Below are positions 44,737 to 53,850 of a DNA stretch of 64,000 nt, piece by piece. Numbering within the stretch: position 1 is the first letter of the stretch; each line of letters opens with the position of its first letter. The notes beneath the pieces are model-generated. The model was given only the letters and a program-made list of their open reading frames with translations, did no database searches and was not told where the DNA came from. Source of the DNA: Hippopus hippopus (lineage: Eukaryota > Mollusca > Bivalvia > Cardiida > Cardiidae); the NCBI GenBank assembly GCA_946811185.2, contig OX328102.1, positions 51,809,619-51,873,618 of the forward strand, given 5' to 3'. Position numbers and translations under genes: made by a program.

Positions 44737-44810
44737 TATTATCCTTTTTTTCACAATGTGTAGTACCCTGGCAAAAAAAAACTTCAGTTTATTTGTATCA
44801 CTTTCGACAT
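44737..44810 (+). repeat. Inverted-repeat partner of 46372-46440
   Basis: ATTATCCTTTTTTTCACAAT and GTGTAGTACCCTGGC and CTTCAGTTTATTTGTATCAC correspond to the reverse complement of 46372-46440. Confidence 0.8.
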
Positions 44811-44974
44811 TGTTGCATTCAGGACCCTCGAACGGTCTAGAAACTGTGTTTTGGCAAAAAGATTTACTCTTATCCCGTTAAATGACTAAAATTAAACACT
44901 CAAGCCTGTAGTAAAAAAACCCAAATTTTGCTATTTCAAAAGTATTTTCATGGAAAAGATATCTCATTATCGGA

Positions 44975-45072
44975 CATTGTACATCCAAGATCAGACTGCA
45001 CGTTCTGTACAGTCTGATCTTGATCTACAGTGTCCGCAAAAGGTCCTTGAGTCGCGCCTAGCAGCCTAAAGG
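44975..45072 (+). repeat. Dispersed hairpin repeat, copy 2
   Basis: GATCAGACTGCACGTTCTGT and ACAGTCTGATC form a near-perfect stem-loop, followed by GCAAAAGGTCCTTGAGTCGC and CTAGCAGCCTAA. Matches 35515-35625. Confidence 0.8.
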
Positions 45073-45084
45073 ATAACTGGAAAC

Positions 45085-45300
45085 CTGCTGGTTGTGATAC
45101 TTTGAGAATCTCTTATCTCTGTAACTTATGATATCACAAGTCTGTTGATTGGTATATCACTGATTGGATTATAATGTCTAATTGTTTGAAACATGTTAAA
45201 TTAGTATACTGTTTACAAGAAGGAAAGTGTGCTTAACTAGAAACCAAGTTGTGCTACTTGAAAAATCTGTTATCGTAGTATATTAAGCCATTCCACGACT
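45085..45300 (+). repeat. Inverted-repeat partner of 46110-46315
   Basis: The stretch from GTGATACTTTGAGAATCTCT through ATGATATCACAAG, CTGATTGGATTATAATGTCT, GAAACATGTTAAAT and AAGTGTGCTTAACTAGAAAC matches the reverse complement of 46110-46315. Confidence 0.88.
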
Positions 45301-45440
45301 GATTAGAGCTATCACTCTTATTGGATTATCTTTCCAATATTGTTTTAATCCTGTTATGCCGACGCATACTGTTTAAGGTAGGCAGTGTATTTAACCCTTA
45401 ACCACACAGTCCTTACTTTTAACAGTTATTTTAGTTGTCA
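45215..45440 (+). repeat. Local repeat R, copy 2 (empty SINE site)
   Basis: Direct copy of 44224-44690 lacking the SINE; reads TTATCTTTCCAATATTGTTT without interruption. Confidence 0.85.
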
Positions 45441-46109
45441 TCACACTACCTTTAATTAAATTATCTTACAAATGATGTTAGGATTTGAATCCTGGAAACT
45501 CTACGTATCGCTTCTACATATCGCTAAAAAGTATGAAGTGTATTTCACTGGAAATCAATTAGTGATGCTTGAAAATTCTCTTCTTTTTTTTTTTATTTTT
45601 TTTTTGACAATCCTGTTCTTTGATAGCAATCGTTAGCACCGATCATTCTATGATGTTAATATCGATAAAAAGCAATGAAATAGATATCCTGGTTTCTTTG
45701 ATACTTTTAACTGAAATTCTTTCCATTATAAAAAAATAAGATGACATGTACAGATGTGATATAACCGAAACTGAAATTTCTGTATACCCGTGTTAAGCTT
45801 AAGAATCTGATCAGCTAACAAAGGATCCGCTTTTTAAATTACTTCAAAGTTTTTATTGGAGCAAATTAGTAGATCTCTTAAAATGTTGATAAATGGTAAT
45901 TAATGACAAATGGTAGAACAACATTTGTTGGCCTTTCACTTCGGACAGCCGAAACACGTCATTTCGTTTTTAACGTTTTTACTCGTATTAATAGTTTTTC
46001 AAAAGTCTTCAAAACAAACTAACGAATGACCGAGTCAAATATTAAGTTAAGGGGGTAAACTTTTCTTTAAATGTGCTGTCAGTTAACATACTTCTCATCT
46101 CAATAATAA

Positions 46110-46440
46110 CGGAGTTGGGAGATTTTTCAAGTAGTACAACTTGGTTTCTAGTTAAGCACACATCTTTTAAACAGTATACCGATTTAACATGTTTCAAACA
46201 GTTTGACACTATAATCCAATCAGTGATATACCAATTAACAGACTTGTGATATCATAAGTTACAGAGATAAGAGATTCTCCAAGTATCACAACCAGCAGGT
46301 TTCCAGTTAATTCTTTACCATATTATTTCTAGACTATTTCACATTGAAGACTCCTGCAGACAACAATATCCAAAGTGATACAAAATAAACTGAAGCTATT
46401 TGCCTGGGTACGACACATTGTGGAAAAAGGATAATATGCT
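46110..46440 (-). repeat. Local repeat R and flank, inverted copy
   Basis: CAACTTGGTTTCTAGTTAAG, GGTTTCCAGTTAA and AGTTTATTTTGTATCACTTT (on the minus strand) reproduce the 44737-45300 region in inverted orientation. Confidence 0.85.
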
Positions 46441-46584
46441 TGTAACCAGCAGTTTATCCTTTACCCACAATTATCGTAAGCACACGAAACAAAACACTTT
46501 TTTTATAAAATGTGTTATCTTGTAACAAATCTCATGTATTAAAAACTACTACTACGACTACTAATGATAATGATGATGATGATA

Positions 46585-47040
46585 CGTTAATGCATTAGAA
46601 AGCATTTAAAATCAAAGATTCTTTTTATTAGCAATTCAGCAACAAAACCTTGCTCAAACTTACTTTTCTCGTAAAATGGTCCAAATATTACAGATAAAAT
46701 ACATGTAGTTTTATTTTCAAAAATATCAATCAGACAATAATACTACGTGTTTTTCTTAATTAAGCATCTAAAATCATATATTCATTTTTATCAGCAATTC
46801 AGCAACGTAATACCTAATATAACTTTCATTTCTCGAGAAATCAAAGTAAATAAATAAAAACAAACCCCCCCCCTAGAAATCAATAATATGATTATCTAAA
46901 TTCTAATAAAAGACATATTAATGCATAATAAAGTTTATAAATACCATATCTTTATTTTTTCAGCAATTCAGCAGTTCAGCTTTTAAATGTATATCTGCTG
47001 ATCAGCAGGTTGCTGAATTCAGCAGAAAATTCAGCATTTT
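46585..47040 (+). repeat. Three tandem ~165-bp units
   Basis: The core TCAGCAATTCAGCA recurs at 46631, 46794 and 46963 (spacings ~163 and ~169 bp), each preceded by an AT-rich segment ending in ATTCTTTTTATTA or TTCATTTTTATC. The third unit runs into a small cluster of palindromes: CTGCTGATCAGCAG and GCTGAATTCAGC. Confidence 0.7.
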
Positions 47041-47055
47041 AGGGAGTCCCCATAC

Positions 47056-48035
47056 GAACGATGGAATTACATCGCTCAAGTTTTTTTTTTTTTTTTTTTG
47101 TATCAAACGATGAAATTACGTCGCTCAAGCGCTTATGCAAAATTTATATTACCCGTACATCTTGGTTCTATTGACGATGGATTTACGTCGTTCAAGCAGA
47201 AGTTACTTCTATATCAAAGATTAATTAAGGTCTGATTCACGTCTTTACAGCTAAAACTGCTTCTAGATTTACATCAAAGATTTATCAACGCTAATTAATT
47301 TCACATCGTTCAAACAAAAGTTACTTTGATATCTAAGATTTATTAAGGACTGATTTACGTCGTTCATGCAACAATTACTTCTATATCAAAGATTAATTGA
47401 TATTGGTTTTTTCAACGTTCTGACAAAAAGTAGTTCTATATCAAATAGCTGTAAACGATGAATCTACGTCTCTGCAGCAAATTACACGTTTCGTGGCAAT
47501 CTTGAACAGATTCACGACGTCCTAGCATTTACGATTGCTTTACATCGTTCATTTTTTCTATGTACAAAAAATTATCAAGGATGGATTTACATCTTTCAAG
47601 CCAGAGATGCTTCTATGTCAAAGTTCTTTTTATGATGAATTTACATCGTTCAAACAAATATTATTTTTATGTCAAAGTTTTATCTAACATGGATTTACAA
47701 TGTTCAATCAAAGCGTTGTTTCTATAACAAACATGTATTAATTGAAGGCGGATTTACACCGATAAAGCCAAAGTTGCTTCTATAGCCAAGTCCTATTAAC
47801 TATGGATTTACATTGTTTAAGCAAAAGTGCTTCTATATCACAGTTCTATGAATGATGGATTTTCATCAAGCAGAAATTGCTTTAATATTCAAAATATATT
47901 AACGATGCACTTACATCGTACTTGTGAGTGAAAATTTCTTCTATATAGTTGAGGTTATATTAAGGATGCCTTTACGTCGATTCAGCAAAATTTGGTTCTA
48001 TATCAATGTTTCCATTGACGATGCATTTACACTGT
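47056..48035 (+). repeat. Divergent ~56-bp minisatellite, ~18 units
   Basis: The core GATGGATTTACRTCGTTCAA with AGCAAAAGTTRCTTCTATAT and CAAAG-TTTATTAA recurs at about 47058, 47109, 47176, 47231, 47290, 47351, 47400, 47457, 47530, 47581, 47633, 47689, 47748, 47803, 47853, 47903, 47964 and 48017. Unit spacing is 49-73 bp, averaging about 56 bp. Divergence between units is high, so the array is old. A poly(T) of ~19 interrupts the first two units. Confidence 0.85.
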
Positions 48036-48918
48036 TTCAAAAGCACTACAAGTAAAAGATACCTACACATATGTGTACTTGGATACTACGTTTTCACTGT
48101 TATATGGCACCTTTATATTACACATTTACGTCAAGGGAAAAATAGTAACAGGACAGGAAGTTATGAATTGTATATGATTCAATCAACAGGAAATTGTTGA
48201 AAACCGTCGTTAAGTTGTCGAACTTCAAGGTAAATGTTATCTAAGCGTTCTCGTCAGGAGAAATCTATAAGTCGAAGGGCGAAATCTACAATGTAGAAAA
48301 CTTGACTGCCATATCATAAGAATTCTTAATCTTGCATGGAAAACAAATTTGCTATGTTGAGCTTAGAAAGAAGCCATATTTGAGAATGATCAGATTTAAT
48401 GTGGTTTAGCTGACATCCAATAAACAACACAAGAGCGCAAAGCAATCATGCAAACACATATAACTTAACAAACATGAAGTAAAGCACATTTGAATAAAGC
48501 AATTTCAACAAACAAATTATGACAAGAAGGTATAAGCATTAACCCTCAATTCAACCTTTAGACAAATCTCCTCTCAAATGCCACGGTTAAAAAGCACATC
48601 ACTTGACAAAGGAAAAATTGAGCATCAGAACATTCTATCCTTTGCCCAGTAACCTCAATGATTAGAAATATTTGCGTGACTCAACAGAGGTTAATTCAAA
48701 GTCATCTGCTAACATTTATATTCTTGCAAAGGGTTAACGCTTAGCAAACTTCTTGACAGAGTTCTAAACATGCAAGTTATATACACATAAATGAGTGATG
48801 ATTAATTACAAATGAAATAGGACTCCGACCAAGAATATCGCAAACCGCCAAATGATAGCCTCCAATATATATGCCAAATTATAATAATACATATAAAAAT
48901 AGAAGCCAACAAATCAAA
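48036..48918. other. AT-rich spacer, no gene seen
   Basis: No supported frame; lies between the minisatellite and the terminal repeats of the DIRS/Ngaro-like element. Confidence 0.5.
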
Positions 48919-49033
48919 TGGAAATTTCAACTTATAGTCCCTAACCCAACCTACCCATTTTGGGTAGTATCACTTACTACTACCACAAGGAATAAACCCT
49001 CAATGAAGTAAGATACCTTCATTAAAAGGGACC
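48919..49033 (-). repeat. Retroelement terminal direct repeat, distal copy
   Basis: GAAATTTCAACTTATAGTCC, then a TACTACTACC stretch, GGAATAAACCCTCAATGAAG and TAAGATACCTTCATTAAAAG. Same order as 49093-49207 at 174-bp period; the final ~55 bp are nearly identical. In the element's own (minus) orientation this lies at the 3' end. Confidence 0.8.
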
Positions 49034-49092
49034 CAATCACTCGAGAGGAAAAAAGAAAAATACATAAAAATTTGTGGCCTATTGAAAGGCTT

Positions 49093-49207
49093 GAAATTTC
49101 AACTTTAATTGAAACCCATACCAACCCGTTCCTAGGTAATATCAAATACTACTACTACCCAGAGGAATAAACCCTCAATGAAGTAAGATACCTTCATTAA
49201 AAGGGGC
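49093..49207 (-). repeat. Retroelement terminal direct repeat, proximal copy
   Basis: Second copy of the 48919-49033 repeat. Two direct repeats separated by a ~60-bp unique piece, downstream of the last gene, resemble the B1-A2-B2 arrangement of split direct repeats in Ngaro/DIRS elements. I could see only a weak resemblance between the spacer and the region upstream of gag. Confidence 0.7.
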
Positions 49208-49332
49208 CCCTCCCCATTCAAACATAAAGAAAGCTGAAATTACCATCATCAGCCAACTATGCAAAATTATAGCAAGAAATCCATATACTTAAAAAAAATC
49301 ATATCCCAAAGACGAAAATGTATGCGTACAGC

Positions 49333-49716
49333 CTACTGTAGCATGTGTGCAACTGCATTTATTAAAAAAAGTTTCAGTCTCCAGGTGCCCTCAGAACTGA
49401 GATGTAGGCCACCATCCTGTATGGCAAACATGTCCCTGACAGGTCTACCAAACTTAAAGAAAGGTCTGAACGAATGCAGGAACTGAATCTTTCTTAACGG
49501 ACATAACCTTTTTAATTTCAAATTTATAAGCTTTGTCTTGTCCCCAGTTTTTTCATAATCCAAAGGACGAGGAAGAATACTAGACAAAATAATATTAGTG
49601 TTTGAAATCTTATTTATCACTGTTACTAGGTTATAAAAGGCACTAAGAATTTCCTGAACTGACAATGAGTTTACATCATTAGTTCCAACATGAATAATGG
49701 TGAATTTCGAAGACAC
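49333..49716 (-). pseudogene. SGNH hydrolase-like domain fragment
   Basis: A GDSL/SGNH-fold esterase-like domain, present in some Ngaro elements and some LINEs, of uncertain role in retrotransposition. Block III is clear (TIIHVGTNDVNSL), followed by ILSSILPRPLDYE; block V is DGGLHLSSEGTWRLKLF, carrying the catalytic Asp-x-x-His region. The N-terminal GDS block with the nucleophilic Ser is missing because the frame joins abruptly to the RT region only 17 bp upstream. The ATG at 49716 is therefore unlikely to be a true start. Reads through to a stop at 49333. Deleted and probably inactive. Confidence 0.75.
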
Positions 49717-49732
49717 TAGTACCGGAAATCTT

Positions 49733-50824
49733 TCAATGTGTTTGGTTAAACGAGATATGTTTGTCTGGTGGAACGGACATGGTCATATTTTTGGTATTGA
49801 ACAGAATACCTAAGAATATCATTACTTCTGATGGCTCACGCGCTTTGTCCATTGCTTCCTCTAAACCGCTCTTAAGAAAAATTTGTCTAGCCACATTAAA
49901 AGCAAAGGGAGCAATCTCTTTTTTCTCCACCCCATCAAAATCATCTAAATAGTTAAGCACTACAAGGCCAATCTTCAACAACATGCAACTAAAGGCATTA
50001 GTAACCCGCTGACAGATATAAGCTGAAGAACGAAGACCCATTGGTAAGACGGTATCACAGAAAATATGACCTTTCCATTGAAAAGATACTAAGTTATAAT
50101 CCAACGGACAAATGCTAATTTGTCTGTAAGCTCTTTTCAAATCCAGCTTGTACATTAAAGCACCCTTTCCTTTACATTTTATTAAGGCAACAAAATCATC
50201 AATTTTAGGTAGGCTGAAATCAATAAATTCATTCAGATAGATATCACTTGAAATATGACTATTGATACTAGAACCATTTTTTGAAAAACTTAAATCTAAA
50301 ATCACCCTCCTCTCAGAGGGAGTAGACTTTGGAACTGAATTAAGGGGTGAAAGAATTATTATGTCAGAGAAGGGATTATGAGAAAAAGGTCCCATAATAG
50401 CTCCAAAGCTAGCTTCTTTGAGAAGATAATTGTGAATATCTTCTGGGTAATCCAGTGCACCTTTATGATTTTTTGGCATTTTGGGTTTAGTTATTGGACT
50501 AGTATCAACACTGAGCTTATCAGATGATCTAATTCCTGTGAAACCAATCGGAAAGGAATATTTTAAGAATTGACAGACCCTTAAATCATGGTAATCATGC
50601 AGCATTCTTTTCATGAATTCTATATTGAATTTGGTGTTCACAGGAATTTTGCAACCTTGAAAATTAGGTTTCCCAGATGCTCTACATAAATTATGGATGC
50701 GAAGTTTATTGGAAGATGATACTGAAATAATAGGTTTTACAGATTTACATAATGTGCAATTTTGTTCATGTTTATCCAAAGAATCATGCAGATTTTTCTT
50801 TAGCCAAAAAGACGGCAAAATCAT
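49733..50824 (-). pseudogene. DIRS/Ngaro-type reverse transcriptase, 3' truncated
   Basis: Polymerase of a tyrosine-recombinase retroelement. From the ATG at 50824 an N-terminal Cys-containing region (HEQNCTLCKSVKPIISVSSS) leads to the RT fold. ISPLNSVPKS-like block IIILSPLNSVPKSTPSERRV is followed by ILDLSFSKNGSSIN, DLKRAYRQISICPLDYNLVS (first catalytic Asp), FCDTVLPMGLRSSAYICQRV, and VVLNYLDDFDGVEKKE (the Y-L-D-D catalytic pair). These motifs and spacing match DIRS/Ngaro RTs. The frame ends at SVPPDKHISFNQTH, where the thumb and RNase H should start. RNase H and the tyrosine recombinase are absent, so a deletion joins RT to the SGNH fragment. The 363-codon frame itself is open, suggesting a young element. 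Confidence 0.85.
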
Positions 50825-50875
50825 ATCAGCAGCATCATTATACTTTTTCAGATTGTGCTTTTTAGGTAGACAAAG

Positions 50876-51436
50876 TCATGCAGATGAATGAGGACAAGCC
50901 GTTGAACATTCTGGGTGATTGAGCTCTTTTTTGTCTTTTTGCCAGCAAGAAGCACAGACATGCTTTGCAAATCGTACTCTCCCATTAATTTGAACCGTAT
51001 GTGATTCCTTAAAAGAGCATTTATTACGTTGAAATTTGGCACAAAACCAAAGCTTATTTTCTGCTTTTGGCACGCTAGAACTACCTTGAGAAAAATCTGT
51101 TGAAGGTCGGAATTTACGTGAACTTGAGGCTAAAACAGTATTTTCAATGTAGGTAAAATCATCACCCCAACGTCTATAACCTAACTCTATCTCCCGCAAA
51201 ACTGCAGCATACAAGGACTTCAAAATAGGAAATTCATAAGCGTTATTCAGGTACATCAACCTCTTTAGAAACTCTAACCGACCCGACCTCTCTGCAGAAC
51301 TAATATGTTTCTTTGAAATTATTTCTAACTCTCCTGCTACGAACATATTAAGTTCCAGTTTGTCAAAGCTTAAAGCGTTGTTGACAAACTCAAACCTAAG
51401 ATGTGTGTGTGGGTAATACTGTGGATCCACTACCAA
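50876..51436 (-). CDS. Gag-like protein of DIRS/Ngaro element
   Basis: A 186-residue open frame upstream of the RT on the same strand. The N-terminal part is a helical capsid-like segment (FVNNALSFDKLELNMFVAGE, then LEIISKKHISSAERSGRLEF) that I recognise from gag proteins of DIRS/Ngaro elements. The C-terminal third is a Cys/His-rich zinc-binding region: WFCAKFQRNKCSFKESH, then HVCASCWQKDKKELNHPECS and TACPH. It would bind RNA and assemble the retrotransposition particle. Start taken at the first ATG (51436); sequence further upstream is AT-rich and unlikely to code. The gap to the RT ATG is ~50 bp and frames differ. Frame intact, but the element as a whole is deleted. Confidence 0.75.
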   Translation of the reverse strand: MVVDPQYYPHTHLRFEFVNNALSFDKLELNMFVAGELEIISKKHISSAERSGRLEFLKRLMYLNNAYEFPILKSLYAAVLREIELGYRRWGDDFTYIENTVLASSSRKFRPSTDFSQGSSSVPKAENKLWFCAKFQRNKCSFKESHTVQINGRVRFAKHVCASCWQKDKKELNHPECSTACPHSSA

Positions 51437-51841
51437 CTTTTGTGGTAAATGGCTAAAACGGCTAATCCAAAAGAAAAAAAATTACAAGTTGCCTATATTG
51501 AGCTGAACTTTCACCAGTACAGAATTTAGACTTATTTCATAATTGAAATCTACTCTTAGTGAGGAAGACAGTAACAGCTACACGTCAATGTGCATTTTGT
51601 AAATACCAAGACTTCACTGCATGTAATTTGTAGTCTGATCTATATCTACACATTCAGCATATTCTCCATGCACCAAGTGTTATGATTAACGTCAAACTCA
51701 AACATTGATGACAAGTGCCATTTTTTGGATGTGCATAGGTTATTGAACAAAGTTAGATATTCAAGTAAACGTATTGTCATTTTATTAATATTTCATATAG
51801 ATCTATTTTTAACTTTGTTTTCCATTTTAAATCATTTGTGT
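51437..51841. other. Upstream region of the retroelement, no gene seen
   Basis: AT-rich. Should hold the 5' terminal repeat (A1) of the element, but I could not delimit it. Confidence 0.45.
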
Positions 51842-52967
51842 CTCATAGATACCAACAATGCATGCATATCAAATATTTCAGCTCGGTGAATTATGGAAAA
51901 TAGAATAAGACTTATTTGATTGACATCTGAAATTCTTTAACTCGCTTGACGTTGACGAAAGTCATTTCAAGACAAAATCACAGCACTCACCACTTACTGT
52001 ATCGAGGAAGGATTACTGGTTAGCATCTGTTGACCTTTCAGGTGATTATTAATTACTCGATCGAGATATGAGGACCAGTTTGTAAATATTTCAGAATCAC
52101 TTCAGAGGACATAAATACTAATTAAACGGCATTAGTTATGGGCTCTTCATGCAGCCTTGGAATCTGAACCACTGAAACTTGTATGAACTCGTTTATCTAG
52201 GGTTACTCAGTCATGCGAGCGTGAATTCCATTGGTAATAGCCATCCGACTTGCTTACGTTATGTAAAAGGAACAGTGCATCCAGTGGAGCTTTGGGTGTA
52301 ACAAAAAAAAAAACAAAAACTGAGCTCTTGCCAGGTAAGATGATGGTTCAAGGTCTGTTCTTAGCTAAGAATCCACGACTACTAATAATATAAGAAACAT
52401 GCGGGAATATTACAGTTTTATGACTTGAACATACGGAGAACAGTACGTTTCCGTAAATCCAGGAAATTAATCGTTGATCAAGCCGATGTGCGATATCCAA
52501 CACTGTTTTAAGCCAGCGGGAGGGAAACATGCCGATTATAGCCATATCATAGCATTTCTGACAGTTAATTGAACGTACCTCCTGTCCTAGAGTACAATCG
52601 GAATGTTGACTTGACAACAAAGGTACAAGAAAGTAAAGCTAAATCCAGCACATATTAGTATTACAATCCATACCGCTACTGCACTTAAATGTATGGGACA
52701 TGTGATTAAATAATACTGGAAACAAGGCGATTTTGATCAAAGGAAAATCAAAATTCAAAGAAATTAATATAAGAGAAGATTTTGAAATCTAGGATCACGT
52801 CTTCAATAGGAACATGAGAAAAGTCTACATACGACTACATACGAACGATACAAGTTGTTTATGAATGAATAATCATGGTGGGAAGAGACAGTATGATTCC
52901 GTGCATATACACATATCGGAATATCGTATTTAAAGCCAAAGTGAGAAATAAACAGGCATAAAAAACT
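51842..52967 (-). repeat. ~1.1-kb inverted repeat, right arm
   Basis: Reverse complement of 42012-43025. Contains ~103 bp (52302-52404) absent from the left arm. Ends at GGCATAAAAAACT (52967), immediately before satellite B begins. Confidence 0.88.
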
Positions 52968-52971
52968 AAAG

Positions 52972-53258
52972 GAATGCACGAGGTAGATTTATAGTTCTTT
53001 CGCACTGCACTCCGTATTATTGCAACAAACACAAATGCCAAGTTTCAAGTCAATCGGAATGGAGATGACAAAGTTAAGCTTTGGTCAAAATACTGGATTG
53101 TAAAAATGAAGACGAAAGTGGAATTACTCACAATCCGAGCTAGGTAGAGTTATTGTTCTTGCGCACTGTACTCCGTATTATTGCAACAAACACAAATGCC
53201 AAGTTTCAAGTCAATCGGACTGGAGATGACAAAGTTATCCTCCGGACAAAGAACTGGA
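52972..53258 (+). repeat. Satellite B segment, copy 2
   Basis: Under two B monomers: 52973-53176 matches 7459-7662, then at 53177 jumps to the equivalent of 8154. The two sites share CGCACTGTACTCCGTA, so unequal recombination between B monomers explains the loss. Confidence 0.9.
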
Positions 53259-53350
53259 CGCCGCCCGCCTGTCCGCTGGAAGCGCGCCTGGACGTCCGTA
53301 CGCCATCAGTGATCCCATAATACGTCCCGAATTCGACGTGCATATAAAAA
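53259..53350 (+). repeat. J box 6
   Basis: Sister of 8236-8328, identical in the GCGCGCCTGGACGTCCGTAC portion. Confidence 0.85.
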
Positions 53351-53850
53351 AGTAGCCATTTGAAGTTGAAAATTTCCATTTCTTGTTTACGCAATAAAGT
53401 CTGCCTTTCTGGTCAGATTTTCATGAAACTTGCACAGTTGCTTTGTATCATCAACAGCTTGAACTCTATTGATTTGGAATTAAATCTAACAAACAGTATT
53501 GAAAAAGTAGCTATTTGATATTGCAAACTTCCATTTCTTGTTTACGCAATCAAGTCTGTACTTGTAGTCAGATTTCCATGAAAGTTCCACAGTTGCTTTG
53601 TATCATCGACAGTTTTAACGGTATCGATTAAGACAAAAAAAATGCAACATACATTATTAGAAAAGTAGACATATCAAGGTGAAAAATTCCATTTCTTCTC
53701 TACGCAATAAAGTCGGCATTTGTGGTCAGATTTTTATGAAACTTCTACAGTTCCTTTGTATGATCAACAGCTTGATCACTATTGATTTAAAAAAAAAAAA
53801 AAAAAAAAACACACACACACAAATAGTACAGGAAAAGTACCCATTTGAAG
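53351..53850 (+). repeat. Satellite A array, copy 2
   Basis: Sister of 8329-8833, with a slightly longer poly(A)/(CA)n tract at 53786-53821. Confidence 0.9.

Noticed and set aside
49761..49952. Plus-strand ORFs over the retroelement (also 49259-49486 and 50697-50891)
   Set aside because: Antisense shadows of the RT, SGNH and gag frames.
42012..52967. Polinton/Maverick element
   Set aside because: Long terminal inverted repeats fit, but no DNA polymerase, integrase, ATPase, protease or capsid gene is visible in 11 kb.
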